Made by a program: the position numbers and the translations under genes
From: Planococcus citreus
GTDB taxonomy: Bacteria; Bacillota; Bacilli; Bacillales_A; Planococcaceae
NCBI RefSeq assembly: GCF_003664125.1
Contig: NZ_RCCP01000007.1
Location: 1 to 64,000 of the forward strand
DNA length: 64,000 nucleotides
Direction of reading: 5' to 3'
Notes under the pieces: generated by a model
Told to the model about the DNA's origin: nothing
The model's database searches: none
The model's input: only the letters and a program-made list of their open reading frames with translations
Shown: positions 9,064 to 20,738 of the stretch, one piece after another
Position numbering within the stretch: position 1 is the stretch's first letter
How the letters are laid out: each line of letters opens with the position of its first letter

Positions 9064-9097
9064 GAAAAGGGGGAGAAATCAGTATGACCTCTCCCCC
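9064..9097 (-). terminator. Intra-operon attenuating terminator after the binding protein
   Basis: On the minus strand, GGGGGAGA (9097-9090) pairs with TCTCCCCC (9076-9069), followed by TTTTC. It lies between the substrate-binding protein stop and the first permease. It has the form of a leaky terminator that would let the binding protein be made in excess. Confidence 0.75.
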
Positions 9098-9107
9098 AAA
9101 GAAACGC

Positions 9108-10721
9108 CTACTCCAAATCTACTGAAGACAATTTGTCAGAGCCAGTTGGATGCGCTTTAAAGTCGATTACGTTCGTCCCACCTGCAAGAAGCGGTGTAGA
9201 GTGCGCAAGCGGTACCCATGGCGCGTCTTCGTGAATGATTTCCTGTGCCTGCATGTATAATTCGTTGCGGGCATCTTCATCAACTTCTGTTTGAGCTTCG
9301 ATTAATAGATCGTGAAGTTCTTGGTTTTCGTAGTATGTGTAGTTGTTTGAACCAATGTTGTCTTGGTCAAGCAATACATACAAGAAGTTATCCGCATCGC
9401 CATTATCGCCTGTCCAGCCAAGAAGGAATGCATCCGCTTCTCCCGCTGCCGCTTTTTCGAGGTATGTTGCCCACTCGTAAGAAACGATTTCAGCTGTAAT
9501 GCCGACTTCTGACAAATCACTTTGGATCGCTTCTGCTACTTTTTGGCCATCCGGCATATACGGACGTGGAACCGGCATTGCCCATAGTTCCATTGTGAAG
9601 CCATCTTCAAGTCCAGCTTCAGCCAGAAGTTCTTTCGCTTTTTCAGGATCGTATTCATAGCCTTCAATGCTGTCGTTATAACCGCTGATTACCGGAGGCA
9701 TCGGGTTTTTCGCGACTTCTGCACGGCCTTCGAAGAATGAATCAACAATCGCCTGACGGTCGATCGCGTGGTTCATCGCCTGACGGACTTTCGGATCATC
9801 AAATGGCTCACGAGTAGTCGTCAATCCAAGGTAGCCGACGTTCATCGACGGACGCTCGAACAATTGAAGATTTTCATCGTTTTCGATTGTTTCTGAATCT
9901 GATGGCGTGATGCCGTCAGCCAAATCAATTTCGCCAGACAATAATGCATTCAAGCGAGCTGAGTTATCTGGAATTGCACGGAACACGACTTGGTCGAGTT
10001 TCGGTTCTCCATCTACCCAGTAATCATCGAATTTCTCGATTGTTACCGTGTCGTTGCGCTGCCATTCAACGAATTTGAATGGGCCAGTTCCGACAGGGTT
10101 GTCGCCGAATGATTCGCCGGCTTCTTCAAATGCTGTCGGTGATGCGATGCCGAACGGGCTCATGGCCAAGTTTTTCAAGAATGGCGCTTGAGGACGTTTT
10201 AATTTGATAACGACTTCGTAATCACCAGTCGCTTCAACAGATTCGATGACGTGTTCTTCTTCGTCGCCAAATCCGCCAAACATTGATTTATAGTACGGGA
10301 ATTGGTCTGCATCTCCAGCAGCCCAGCGTTCAAAGTTTGCGACAACTGCTTCTGCGTTGAAATCCGTTCCATCATGGAAGGTGACGCCTTCTTGCAATTG
10401 GAACGTATAAGTCAAGCCATCTTCAGAAGCTTGCCAATCGCTGGCAAGACCTGCTTCAATTTCTGTGTCCTGCTCTCCGAAATTGATCAAGGTATCGAAG
10501 ATGTTTTTTGTTACTTTGAAAGATTCTCCGTCTGTAACCGTGATCGGATCCAGTGAAACCGAGTCGCCGCCGCGGCCGAAGATCAGGACTTTTTCGCCGC
10601 CTGATTCTGAATCTCCGCCTTCTCCGCCTGACTCCGAATCACCGCCTGAACAGCCGTAAAGCGCTGTGGACAGCAAAAGCAGCATCAGGAAAGCGATTGA
10701 TACAATTTTCTTTTTCCCCAA
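9108..10721 (-). CDS. Peptide ABC transporter substrate-binding lipoprotein (DppA-like)
   Basis: This extracellular solute-binding protein (family 5) of about 537 aa captures peptides for the DppBC-type channel. It has a lipoprotein signal: KKK, a hydrophobic core and LYGC, with the cysteine near residue 24. A Gly/Ser/Glu-rich linker with two copies of GGDSESGG follows the cysteine. I start at TTG 10721 because GGAGG lies 7 bases upstream; the frame runs upstream to an ATG at 10766. FHDGTDFNAEAVVANFER and VRQAMNHAIDRQ are typical family motifs. It is the third gene of the operon. Confidence 0.93.
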   Translation of the reverse strand: MGKKKIVSIAFLMLLLLSTALYGCSGGDSESGGEGGDSESGGEKVLIFGRGGDSVSLDPITVTDGESFKVTKNIFDTLINFGEQDTEIEAGLASDWQASEDGLTYTFQLQEGVTFHDGTDFNAEAVVANFERWAAGDADQFPYYKSMFGGFGDEEEHVIESVEATGDYEVVIKLKRPQAPFLKNLAMSPFGIASPTAFEEAGESFGDNPVGTGPFKFVEWQRNDTVTIEKFDDYWVDGEPKLDQVVFRAIPDNSARLNALLSGEIDLADGITPSDSETIENDENLQLFERPSMNVGYLGLTTTREPFDDPKVRQAMNHAIDRQAIVDSFFEGRAEVAKNPMPPVISGYNDSIEGYEYDPEKAKELLAEAGLEDGFTMELWAMPVPRPYMPDGQKVAEAIQSDLSEVGITAEIVSYEWATYLEKAAAGEADAFLLGWTGDNGDADNFLYVLLDQDNIGSNNYTYYENQELHDLLIEAQTEVDEDARNELYMQAQEIIHEDAPWVPLAHSTPLLAGGTNVIDFKAHPTGSDKLSSVDLE

Positions 10722-10750
10722 ATTAACCCCTCCGTTTTGTTTTTTTATTA

Positions 10751-11734
10751 TCATTGCGGCCTGCATTCCTCATAAAGGTGGCAAGCTACAGAATGACCTG
10801 GTTCAACTTCCGCGAAACGCGGAATTTCCTGCGAGCAGATATCCATTTTGAATGGGCAGCGTGTATGGAAACGGCAGCCTGATGGCGGGTTGGCCGGGCT
10901 CGGCACATCCCCTTTGATCACCACTTCTTCGCGGACAAAATCAGGGTCCGGGACGGGCACTGCCGACAGGAGCGCTTGCGTATATGGATGAAGCGGCTTT
11001 TCATACAGGCTTTCTGTATCCGCAAGCTCCGCCATATTGCCCAAATACATGACGCCCACACGGTCGCTGATATGGCGCACGACACCCAAATCATGGGCGA
11101 TGAATATGTACGTCAGTTTTAAATCGCGCTGCAGATCCTGCATCAAATTGAGCACTTGCGCTTGAATCGATACATCAAGCGCTGAAACCGGCTCATCGGC
11201 AATGATCAGTTTCGGGTTGGTCATGAGGGCGCGCGCGATGCCGATGCGCTGGCGCTGGCCGCCGCTGAATTGGTGCGGATAGCGTTTAGCATGGTAGCTG
11301 CTGAGCCCGACGATTTCGAGAAACTCGTGCACTTTGCGTTTGCGCTCTTTCGGGTCGCCGATATTATGGACATTCAGCGGCTCCATCAAAATCTTTTCGA
11401 TGCTGTGGCGCGGATTGAGTGACGCGTACGGATCCTGGAAGACCATCTGGATATCGCGTCTGGCCTTACGCATTTCAGATGCTGACAAACTGGTCAATTC
11501 CTGGCCATCAAACGTCACTTTGCCTTCTGTCGGATCGAGCAAACGCATAAGCATACGCCCGGTCGTCGACTTGCCGCAGCCCGATTCGCCGACGATTCCG
11601 AGCGTTTCGCCTTCATTTACATAAAAAGAGATGTCATCAACTGCTTTGACCTGCCCTTTGACACGGCCGAACATGCCGCCCGTAACCGGAAAATATTTCT
11701 TTAAGCCTTCAACTTTCAACAACGGTTCTGTCAT
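10751..11734 (-). CDS. Peptide ABC transporter ATP-binding protein (DppF/OppF type)
   Basis: This 327-aa ATPase has Walker [10 protein letters not shown], signature FSGGQRQRIGIARAL and Walker B LIIADEP. The C-terminal oligopeptide-ABC region contains CRFHTRCPFKMDIC cysteines. The ATG at 11734 has GGAGG nine bases upstream and overlaps the end of the DppD-type gene by 26 bp, indicating translational coupling. The longer open frame to 11842 has no homologous sequence. Confidence 0.94.
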   Translation of the reverse strand: MTEPLLKVEGLKKYFPVTGGMFGRVKGQVKAVDDISFYVNEGETLGIVGESGCGKSTTGRMLMRLLDPTEGKVTFDGQELTSLSASEMRKARRDIQMVFQDPYASLNPRHSIEKILMEPLNVHNIGDPKERKRKVHEFLEIVGLSSYHAKRYPHQFSGGQRQRIGIARALMTNPKLIIADEPVSALDVSIQAQVLNLMQDLQRDLKLTYIFIAHDLGVVRHISDRVGVMYLGNMAELADTESLYEKPLHPYTQALLSAVPVPDPDFVREEVVIKGDVPSPANPPSGCRFHTRCPFKMDICSQEIPRFAEVEPGHSVACHLYEECRPQ

Positions 11735-12728
11735 GCGACTCGGCCTCCTTTGGATCGAATAGGAAACAGCGCGTCTTGTGGTCTTCTGCCGTCTGGTATA
11801 ATGCCGGGTCTTCCACTCGGCAACGATCGAAAGCAAATTCACAACGTGCTGCGTATTTACAGCCTACTTTGATCGATCCCGGTTTTGGCACGTTTCCTGG
11901 AATAGAGTATAGCCGCTCTTTCTTGAAGCGCATATCGGGTACGCTTTCTAGAAGGCCGCGGGTATATGGATGCTGCGGATCATTGAAAATGGTATGTACT
12001 GGCCCTTCTTCGACCACTTTGCCCGCGTACATGACTACGACGCGTTCGCAAGTTTCTGCGACGACCCCAAGGTCATGGGTAATCAGCAAGACGGCGGTAT
12101 CGAGCCGTTCATTTAAATTCTTGATCAATTTAAGGATCTGCGCTTGAATCGTCACGTCGAGTGCCGTGGTCGGTTCATCGGCGATCAGCACTTTCGGGTC
12201 GCACAATAAAGCCATCGCGATCATGACGCGCTGGCGCATGCCTCCCGATAATTGGTGAGGATAATCATTAAGCAAAGCTTCTGCGCGTGGCAAGCCGACC
12301 AGCTTCATCATTTCGACAGCGCGTTCCTGAATTTGGCTTTTCGACCAATCCTTTTTATGAATCTTCAACGCTTCGCGCAATTGATTGCCAATGGTAAACA
12401 AAGGATTCAGTGAAGTCATCGGCTCCTGGAAAATCATCGCTATATCGTCGCCGCGAATCTGGCGCATTTCTTTATCGGATAGTTTTGTTAAATCCTTATC
12501 TTGGAATAAAATTTCCCCGCTGACAATTTTCCCTGGAGGACTTGGCACCAGCCCCATTATGGACAATGAGGTAACACTTTTGCCGCAGCCTGATTCCCCT
12601 ACGATGCCGAGTACTTCTCCCTGGCGGATATGGAAATCCACGTTGTCGACTGCCGGTACTTCTCCATCATCAGTGAAAAAGGAAGTGCGCAGCCCTTTCA
12701 CATCCAAGATGGTTTTACGTTCGTCCAT
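11709..12728 (-). CDS. Peptide ABC transporter ATP-binding protein (DppD/OppD type)
   Basis: This 339-aa ATPase is the first gene of the operon. It has Walker [10 protein letters not shown] near residue 40, signature [15 protein letters not shown] and Walker B LIADEP. The C-terminal oligopeptide-ABC extension has the cysteine pattern [19 protein letters not shown] precedes the ATG. It forms a heterodimer with the adjacent DppF-type ATPase in this transporter class. A SigA promoter lies about 55 bp upstream. Confidence 0.94.
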   Translation of the reverse strand: MDERKTILDVKGLRTSFFTDDGEVPAVDNVDFHIRQGEVLGIVGESGCGKSVTSLSIMGLVPSPPGKIVSGEILFQDKDLTKLSDKEMRQIRGDDIAMIFQEPMTSLNPLFTIGNQLREALKIHKKDWSKSQIQERAVEMMKLVGLPRAEALLNDYPHQLSGGMRQRVMIAMALLCDPKVLIADEPTTALDVTIQAQILKLIKNLNERLDTAVLLITHDLGVVAETCERVVVMYAGKVVEEGPVHTIFNDPQHPYTRGLLESVPDMRFKKERLYSIPGNVPKPGSIKVGCKYAARCEFAFDRCRVEDPALYQTAEDHKTRCFLFDPKEAESHDRTVVES

Positions 12729-12779
12729 AGAGATCCTCCTTCTTCATTTTAAATTATTCAGAACATTCTCCGTGTTTCC

Positions 12780-12807
12780 ATTATACGTAATATTAGTAGT
12801 AATGCAA
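12780..12807 (-). promoter_or_regulatory. Promoter of the peptide ABC transporter operon
   Basis: On the minus strand, TTGCAT (complement of 12802-12807) and a perfect TATAAT (complement of 12780-12785) are separated by 16 bp. It lies about 50 bp upstream of the first operon gene. Confidence 0.7.
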
Positions 12808-12845
12808 TAGTTTTCGGGAGATTGGCGAAAGCCTTCCTTCCTATT

Positions 12846-12874
12846 GAAAAAGCTCCCCAAAAATTGGGGAGCTT
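12846..12874 (-). terminator. Terminator of the YgaD-like ABC exporter gene
   Basis: On the minus strand, AAGCTCCCCAA pairs with TTGGGGAGCTT across a short A/T loop and runs into TTTT. It lies just past the stop at 12882. Confidence 0.9.
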
Positions 12875-12881
12875 GAAATAG

Positions 12882-14627
12882 TTAACCTATGTTCTGCACT
12901 TGGAATAGTTTGTAATAGACGCCACGCTTTTGCAACAGCTCTTCGTGCGTGCCTTGTTCAGCCAATTGGCCGTTGTCGATGACCAGGATTTGGTCGGCGT
13001 GGGTAATGGTCGACAAACGGTGCGCGACCATCAATGTTGTGCGGTCGTGCGCAAGGCGTTCCAAGGAATCCTGGATCAGCGCCTCGCTTTCGAGGTCGAG
13101 TGCGGATGTCGCTTCGTCCAAGATGAGGATCGCCGGATCTTTCAGGAAGACACGGGAAATGGCGATGCGCTGTTTTTGGCCGCCAGATAACTTGACGCCG
13201 CGTTCGCCGACTTTCGTATCGTAGCCTTCCGGTAAGTTTTCGATAAATTCATGGGCATTCGCCGCTTTGGCTGCCGCGATGACTTCCTCATCGGTCGCAT
13301 CGGGTTTGCCCATCAGGATATTTTCTTTGACCGACTCACTGAACAGGATCGAATCCTGCAGGACGAGACCGATCTGATCGCGCAAGGAATGAATCGTCAC
13401 GTCTTTTAGGTCGTGGCCATCCATACGGATCGTACCTTCCGTGGCATCATAGAATCTCGGGATGAGTGAGACGATCGTCGATTTGCCTCCGCCGCTCATG
13501 CCGACAAATGCCACTGTTTCTCCTGGACGGACCGTGAAGTTGAGATTCGACAGCACTTCACTTCCCCCGTCATTATAATGGAACGAGACGTTATGGAATT
13601 CAAGCTTGCCATCGACGCGCCCAAGTTCGCGCGCACCTTGTTTATCCGTTACGTCGTATTCCTCATCGACCATCTCGAAGACACGGTCCATCGAAGCAAG
13701 TGACTGGACGAGTGTTGTTGACGAGTTGACGAGGCGGCGCAGTGGATTATACAAGCGTTCGATGTAAGCGATGAACGCCACCATCGTCCCAAGCGTCAAA
13801 TTCCCCTGGATGACCTGGTAGCCGGCGTAGCCGATGACCAATAGCGGTGCCACGTCGGTGATGGTGTTGACGACCGCGAATGCCTTGGCATTCCATTTCG
13901 TATGGTCGATCGCTTTTTCCAGGAATTGATCGTTCGTGTTATTGAAAATCTTTTCTTCATGCTTTTCGAGTGCAAAGCTTTTGATGATGCTCATGCCTTG
14001 CACGCGTTCATGCAAATAGCTTTGGACATTGGCAAGCGCCTGGGAACGCTCGCGCGTCAAATCGCGCAAGCGGCCGAAGAAATACTTGACGCTGAATGCA
14101 TAAAACGGAAACGCCAACAGCGCAACAATCGTCAAGGAGACGTCCATGGTGAGCATGATGATGATGGCGATGAGAATCGTCGCGACATCGAGCCAGACGT
14201 TCATCAAGCCGATCATGACGAAGTTTTTCGTCTGCTCGACATCATTGATGACCCGTGAAATGATTTCCCCGGCCCGTGTGTTTGCATAATAGCGCAAGCT
14301 CAGGCGCTGCAGGTGGCTGTAAAGATAGCCACGGATATCGTAGAGAATTTTATTGCTGACGTATTGCGCGTAATATTGCCGGAAATATTCGATCGGCGGG
14401 CGCAGCAGGAAGAACACGATCGCCGTGCCCCCGAGCCATAGATAAAGCTGGCTGAGTTTTTCCGCATCCGATAATGCCTCTGCGCCGATGATATCATCAA
14501 TGACGATTTTGATTAAAAGAGGGATAAAAAGAGGGATCGCAAACTTGAATATCCCGATGAAGATCGTCAAGGCAATCTGCCAATAATAGGGCTTGACGAA
14601 TTTCATATAGCGTTTCATACTGCTCAA
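12882..14627 (-). CDS. YgaD-like ABC exporter (fused permease and ATPase)
   Basis: This half-transporter of about 581 aa has six transmembrane helices in residues 1-310. A C-terminal ATPase follows, with Walker [10 protein letters not shown], signature [13 protein letters not shown] and Walker [13 protein letters not shown]. It resembles lipid/multidrug exporters of the MsbA type and is in the same place as ygaD of Bacillus. The TTG at 14627 has GGAG eight bases upstream and is the likely start; the GTG at 14636 overlaps the ribosome binding site. It probably works as a homodimer. The substrate is unknown. Confidence 0.9.
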   Translation of the reverse strand: MSSMKRYMKFVKPYYWQIALTIFIGIFKFAIPLFIPLLIKIVIDDIIGAEALSDAEKLSQLYLWLGGTAIVFFLLRPPIEYFRQYYAQYVSNKILYDIRGYLYSHLQRLSLRYYANTRAGEIISRVINDVEQTKNFVMIGLMNVWLDVATILIAIIIMLTMDVSLTIVALLAFPFYAFSVKYFFGRLRDLTRERSQALANVQSYLHERVQGMSIIKSFALEKHEEKIFNNTNDQFLEKAIDHTKWNAKAFAVVNTITDVAPLLVIGYAGYQVIQGNLTLGTMVAFIAYIERLYNPLRRLVNSSTTLVQSLASMDRVFEMVDEEYDVTDKQGARELGRVDGKLEFHNVSFHYNDGGSEVLSNLNFTVRPGETVAFVGMSGGGKSTIVSLIPRFYDATEGTIRMDGHDLKDVTIHSLRDQIGLVLQDSILFSESVKENILMGKPDATDEEVIAAAKAANAHEFIENLPEGYDTKVGERGVKLSGGQKQRIAISRVFLKDPAILILDEATSALDLESEALIQDSLERLAHDRTTLMVAHRLSTITHADQILVIDNGQLAEQGTHEELLQKRGVYYKLFQVQNIG

Positions 14628-14654
14628 ACTGTTCACTCCATTCTGTTCAAAACG

Positions 14655-14683
14655 AAAAACCTGTTGGCAGGCAACAGGTTTTC
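14655..14683 (-). terminator. Terminator of ntdp
   Basis: AAAACCTGTTG pairs with CAACAGGTTTT around a short loop at 14656-14682. It is five bases past the ntdp stop on the minus strand and is followed by T-rich sequence in the stem arm. Confidence 0.85.
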
Positions 14684-14687
14684 CATG

Positions 14688-15233
14688 TTAATCATGAATC
14701 CGGTTATGCTTATGAAATTCATACCGGCTCGTCCATACTTCGATAAAGTCCTGGGCAAAAGGGCCTCTTCTTTGCTTGATCCAGCTGATCAGCTTGTCCA
14801 CGTTTCGGTAGAGTATTTGATCGATGACTTCTGGGTAGCCCATTTGCCGCTTATGGTCTTCAAATTCGTCTTCATCCAACAGCGTGTAAGACATATCCGG
14901 AAACACTTTTACATCCAAGTCATAATCGATGTATTTCAACGATCCATTATTGTAGACGAACGGGGAGCTGATATTGCAATAATAATAAACGCCGTCGTCA
15001 CGCAGCATGCAGATGATGTTGAACCAATGTTCGGCATGGAAATAACAGATCGACGGTTCTCGCGTCAACCATGTCCTGCCGTCCGATTCCCTCACCAGCG
15101 TGCGTTCGTTCGCGCCGATCACAATATTGTTCGTCCCTTTCAGTACAGTTGTTTCCTGCCAGACACGGTGGATGCGTCCGTTGTGCTTGTAACTGTGGAT
15201 CTGGATTGTTTCACCCTCCGCAGGAACCGCCAT
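14688..15233 (-). CDS. ntdp: Nucleoside tri-/diphosphate phosphatase, DUF402 (YgaC/Ntdp)
   Basis: This 181-aa DUF402 protein is nearly collinear with Bacillus YgaC. Members hydrolyse nucleoside tri- and diphosphates. The conserved body includes [14 protein letters not shown] at the start, the [11 protein letters not shown] stretch and the [13 protein letters not shown] acidic cluster that probably binds metal. The ATG at 15233 has AGGTGG upstream at a normal distance; the GTG at 15245 is less likely. Gene order (ABC exporter, ntdp, fabL) is as in Bacillus. Confidence 0.9.
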   Translation of the reverse strand: MAVPAEGETIQIHSYKHNGRIHRVWQETTVLKGTNNIVIGANERTLVRESDGRTWLTREPSICYFHAEHWFNIICMLRDDGVYYYCNISSPFVYNNGSLKYIDYDLDVKVFPDMSYTLLDEDEFEDHKRQMGYPEVIDQILYRNVDKLISWIKQRRGPFAQDFIEVWTSRYEFHKHNRIHD

Positions 15234-15336
15234 GCACCATCCCACCTTTTCGTCTAACTATCACTATATGTTATCTCCCGTTCATTATATCAATCAATTC
15301 TGAAAACATACAGCAATAAGCCGAAAGTTGCGAGAA

Positions 15337-17144
<1,808 letters not shown>

Positions 17145-17281
17145 ATTTATGTTTTCTGCCTCCGTTCGTGCTGATTATTCCGGCCCTGAAGCGGGTATGT
17201 ATATTTAGGGAATATGCTTATTTTATCAAATGGCGGGCACACAAGATATTATAAACGCTCGCAAAGAAGGGGGATGCGTCG

Positions 17282-18262
17282 ATGGATACAGGAACTCATA
17301 TCGTCATGGGCATTGCGCTCGGCGGGTTGGCAATGGCCGATCCCGTTGTCGCTGCTCATCCGGCCACTTGGACTGCCGTCATGACCGGCACCATTATCGG
17401 CTCACAAATCCCCGATATCGATACTGTTTTAAAACTGCGCGACAACGCGGTGTATATACGCCATCACCGGGGCATAACACATTCAGTGCCGGCCGTTCTG
17501 TCATGGCCTATTTTGCTCTCCGGCGCCATCTACCTTATCTTCCCGGAAGCCAATTTGCTTCATTTATGGCTATGGACTTTCCTGGCTGTGTTCCTGCATG
17601 TATTTGTGGACATATTCAATTCATACGGTACACAGGCACTCCGGCCATTTTCCAATCATTGGGTGGCGCTCGGCGTCATCAATACTTTTGACCCAATCAT
17701 TTTCGGCGCGCATGTCGTGGCCCTCATGATCTGGGCGTTCGGAGCCGATCCGGTTTGGACGATGAGCATTTTGTATGTCATCTTGTTCTTCTATTACGTC
17801 TCGCGCTTTGCGCTGCAGTCAGCGATCAAGCAGGCGATCCGTAATACGATCCCGGGCACGAATGATGTATTCGTCGCGCCGACGATGCGCTATTTCCAAT
17901 GGCGCATCGCCGCTGACACCGACCGGCACCATTATGTCGGCCAGGCATATGGCCGCTCGATCAATATCTATGATAAGTTCCTGAAAAAACCGATGCCTGA
18001 AAACGACTTGATCCAGACGGCAATGAAAGACAAGAACCTGGATGCCTTCGTCTCGTTTTCCCCACTTTATCGCTGGGAAATCAATCAATACGGAGAAATC
18101 TACGAAGTGCGTTTGATTGATTTGCGCTACCGCAGCAACGATTATTATCCGTTTGTCGCGGTTGCCCATCTGGACGAGGACCATAACATCCTGAACTCCT
18201 ATACAGGATGGATTTTCAGCGAAGATAAATTGAGGAAAAAGCTCGATTTCAGCCATAACTAA
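17282..18262 (+). CDS. yfhP: YfhP-like membrane-bound metal-dependent hydrolase
   Basis: This 326-aa protein of the YdjM/DUF457 family has about four or five membrane segments in the first 195 residues and a soluble C-terminal part. Putative metal ligands are the His of GTHIVMG, the Asp pair of IPDIDT and the HHRGITHS motif. GGGGG eight bases upstream supports the ATG. Gene context (mutY to one side, yfhJ-yfhH-recX to the other) is as in Bacillus. The hydrolysed substrate is unknown. Confidence 0.9.
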   Translation: MDTGTHIVMGIALGGLAMADPVVAAHPATWTAVMTGTIIGSQIPDIDTVLKLRDNAVYIRHHRGITHSVPAVLSWPILLSGAIYLIFPEANLLHLWLWTFLAVFLHVFVDIFNSYGTQALRPFSNHWVALGVINTFDPIIFGAHVVALMIWAFGADPVWTMSILYVILFFYYVSRFALQSAIKQAIRNTIPGTNDVFVAPTMRYFQWRIAADTDRHHYVGQAYGRSINIYDKFLKKPMPENDLIQTAMKDKNLDAFVSFSPLYRWEINQYGEIYEVRLIDLRYRSNDYYPFVAVAHLDEDHNILNSYTGWIFSEDKLRKKLDFSHN

Positions 18263-18265
18263 ACA

Positions 18266-18303
18266 AAAAAACGGCCGGGGTGCTCGCCCCGGCCGTTTTT
18301 TTG
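18266..18303. terminator. Bidirectional terminator between yfhP and yfhJ
   Basis: ACGGCCGGGG (18271-18280) pairs with CCCCGGCCGT (18287-18296), flanked by A7 on the left and T7 on the right, so it works for both strands. Confidence 0.95.
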
Positions 18304-18307
18304 TCGT

Positions 18308-18562
18308 TTAAGAATCGTGCAAAAGATGTGCGTATTTCGGATTGTTCCCCGCAAATTCGTGGATTTTATCGCCATAGCTTTCAATCCACTGGCGCACGAC
18401 TTTCTCGACGACTGCCGTCCCTTGATAATCATAGCCTGCTTTTGCGTATGAAGATTCAAAATCGGATACTAAAAGTTCAATCCATGTCCGGGCTTTGTCT
18501 TCAGACAGCTCCGGGTTTTTTTCTCTCAATTCGATGATTAACTGCTCAATGACTTCTTTCAT
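18308..18562 (-). CDS. yfhJ: YfhJ family (WVELL) protein
   Basis: This 84-aa soluble, mostly helical protein of the YfhJ/WVELL family is named for a W-x-E-L-L-like motif, seen here as TWIELL near residue 30. A second conserved block is VVEKVVRQWIESYG. Function is unknown. It is the last gene of recX-yfhH-yfhJ, 4 bp after yfhH. A GGAAGGG ribosome binding site precedes the ATG. Confidence 0.9.
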   Translation of the reverse strand: MKEVIEQLIIELREKNPELSEDKARTWIELLVSDFESSYAKAGYDYQGTAVVEKVVRQWIESYGDKIHEFAGNNPKYAHLLHDS

Positions 18563-18566
18563 CGAT

Positions 18567-18899
18567 TCACTTCCCTTCCTTTAATGGGCGGAGCATGGAA
18601 ATCGGCAGCGCTTCCGTGTATTTGTCGCCGCCCATGCGGTAGCCCCAGGCAAAATTGCCTTTTAAGTAATCAATCTGGAAATAGACATTCGGGTCGCCTT
18701 CCACACGGTAGACTTCCCCTGGTTTAAAGTCTTTTGGATCCAGCAGGAACGAAGCCGCCATGATGGCTTTGCGCTCGAGCACTGCGAATTCATTGACGAT
18801 GCCGAGCTGTTCCGCCTTGCGCGCTTTTTCTTTCAGACGGGCGATTTCATTGCGCAATTCCGTTTCGTCCATTTGTGAATATGGTTTATGTTCACTCAT
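18567..18899 (-). CDS. yfhH: YfhH family protein (DUF1811)
   Basis: This 110-aa protein of the DUF1811 family has a helical N-terminus (about 1-45) and a small beta-rich C-terminal domain with PGEVYRVEGDP. Function is unknown. The ATG at 18899 has GGAG seven bases upstream and lies inside the end of recX (8-bp overlap), so translation is probably coupled. Confidence 0.9.
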   Translation of the reverse strand: MSEHKPYSQMDETELRNEIARLKEKARKAEQLGIVNEFAVLERKAIMAASFLLDPKDFKPGEVYRVEGDPNVYFQIDYLKGNFAWGYRMGGDKYTEALPISMLRPLKEGK

Positions 18900-19698
18900 C
18901 TTCAAGCTCCTTTTCTTCGATGTACTGGCTGATCACATCGCCCGGGAAGCCTTTTTGGTATAGGCCTTGCTTCACTTTCCGGCTCAGGTCGTTCCCCGAC
19001 AATTTGCTTTCGTGCTTGCGCCATAGTTTATCCCCTTGCTGGCGGACGCTGTCGATCCATTGGTCTCCGTCGCGTTCAAGATCCAAGGTTTCGATCGCTT
19101 GCTTGATGATCGTGTAAGGATAGCCTTTTCTCATCAATGAATCATTGATTTTCTGTTTGACTTGGCTCGGGGTTTTCGACTGTTCTTTCGCTGCGATTTT
19201 TTCCGCTAGGCCGGTGGCGACTTCGAGCTGCTCTTCTTCACTGTAATTGGTTAAGACGTCTTTTTGCATAGCCTTATCAATTCCTCTCTTTTGCATATCC
19301 TGCTGAATTGCGCGCGGCCCTTTTTTACCGGATTTGATTTGTGTACGGAGCAAGGCTTCCGAAAACTGCTGGTCATCGAGGAAGCTGAGTTCGTAAAGCT
19401 TCTTGACCGCTTCATCGATGACGGCTTCACCGAATTCCTTTTCCTTCAACTTCTTGCGGACTTCGCCTTCGCTGCGCATGCGGAAGCCGAGGTAATGCAA
19501 CGCTTTATTGAATGCTTTTCGGACTTCATCCTCAAAGTTCATTTCTTCGATCGTCCACTGGTCGAGTTCTTTGCCTTTAGTCAATTGGTAGCGGATGATC
19601 AAAGTTTCGTCGACACTGAACGCAAATTTTTCTTCCAAATAAATATTATAGCGTTCCGGATTGTTTTTTCCGCGGGTTATTTTCGTAATGATTGGCAT
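18892..19698 (-). CDS. recX: Recombination regulator RecX
   Basis: This 268-aa modulator of RecA filaments is built from repeated three-helix RecX modules, seen as the YLGFRMRSEGEVRKKL, ALLRTQIKSGKKGPRAI and LMRKGYPYTIIKQAIETL stretches. The ATG at 19698 has GAGGGG six bases upstream and is preferred over the longer frame to 19731. It heads recX-yfhH-yfhJ and diverges from yfhF. Length is typical for Bacillales RecX. Confidence 0.93.
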   Translation of the reverse strand: MPIITKITRGKNNPERYNIYLEEKFAFSVDETLIIRYQLTKGKELDQWTIEEMNFEDEVRKAFNKALHYLGFRMRSEGEVRKKLKEKEFGEAVIDEAVKKLYELSFLDDQQFSEALLRTQIKSGKKGPRAIQQDMQKRGIDKAMQKDVLTNYSEEEQLEVATGLAEKIAAKEQSKTPSQVKQKINDSLMRKGYPYTIIKQAIETLDLERDGDQWIDSVRQQGDKLWRKHESKLSGNDLSRKVKQGLYQKGFPGDVISQYIEEKELEDE

Positions 19699-19797
19699 CA
19701 ATTTCCCCTCGCTTCTCCTACCATTATACACTTTGCACGCCCTCTTGGCATATGCTTCGCTCGAATTGGGTATGGGATAGAAATGGAGGCGATGGAA

Positions 19798-20697
19798 ATG
19801 AAAATAGCGATAACTGGCGGCACCGGATTTCTCGGTTCTGTCTTAACGGAACTGCTGCAAGAAAAAGGCCACGAAGTGTTTATTTTAACACGTTCAGATA
19901 AACCAAAGGAATCGGGCATTACATATGTCCGCTGGCTGTCTGAAGGGGCACGCCCTGAAGCCCAGCTTGAAGGCATCGATGCGCTCGTCAATTTGGCCGG
20001 TACGTCGATCAACGAAGGCTTGTGGACAGATAAACAAAAAAAGAAAATTTACGAAAGCCGCGTATCGGCGACGAAAGAAGTACTGCGAATCCTTTCGGCA
20101 CTTGAACAAAAACCGGAAGTACTTGTTAATGCAAGCGCTGTCGGAATCTATCCTGCTTCTGAACACAAAACTTACACAGAAGCCGACCGCGAATATGGCA
20201 ATGATTTTCTGGCTGAAACTGTGCTCGCTTGGGAAGGCCTTGCCGAACAAGCGCAAATTGACGGCGTCCGAACATCATATGCACGTCTTGGCATTTTGCT
20301 TGGAAAAGAACAAGGTGCACTGCCGTTAATGGCACTGCCGTATAAGCTATTCGCCGGCGGCACAGTCGGCACTGGCAGGCAATGGCTGTCATGGATCCAT
20401 GTCCGCGATGCGGCGCGCGCGATCCTGTTCGCCATTGAACAGAAAGAACTCACAGGCCCGTTCAATGTGACAGCGCCGAATCCACAGCGTATGAAAACGG
20501 TCGGCAAGGAAATCGGCCGTGCACTCGGCAGGCCACACTGGATCCCTGCTCCGTCATTTGCGTTAAAAGCTGCACTTGGCGATAAAAGCAGGCTCGTGCT
20601 CGAAGGACAGCGCGCGCTGCCAACCGTTCTTCTCGACCATGGATTTAAGTTCGAGTTCCCAAATTTGCCGGAAGCACTGGCTGACATATACAAATAA
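19798..20697 (+). CDS. yfhF: TIGR01777/SDR39U1 family NAD(P)-binding epimerase-like protein
   Basis: This 299-aa extended short-chain dehydrogenase-like protein has the NAD(P)-binding GGTGFLGSVL at residue 7. It has a YPASEHKTYTE region where the catalytic Tyr lies, and a C-terminal DUF1731-type domain. Substrate is unknown. The ATG at 19798 has GGAGG eight bases upstream; the same frame is open further upstream but runs antisense to recX and is not coding. As in Bacillus, yfhF diverges from recX. Confidence 0.92.
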   Translation: MKIAITGGTGFLGSVLTELLQEKGHEVFILTRSDKPKESGITYVRWLSEGARPEAQLEGIDALVNLAGTSINEGLWTDKQKKKIYESRVSATKEVLRILSALEQKPEVLVNASAVGIYPASEHKTYTEADREYGNDFLAETVLAWEGLAEQAQIDGVRTSYARLGILLGKEQGALPLMALPYKLFAGGTVGTGRQWLSWIHVRDAARAILFAIEQKELTGPFNVTAPNPQRMKTVGKEIGRALGRPHWIPAPSFALKAALGDKSRLVLEGQRALPTVLLDHGFKFEFPNLPEALADIYK

Positions 20698-20738
20698 GCG
20701 TATAATGAAGGGATGACCAACTGAAGGACGTGACCTGC

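Noticed and set aside
19264..19797. Upstream extension of yfhF frame
   Set aside because: Open frame lies antisense to recX; the true start has a proper ribosome binding site at 19798.
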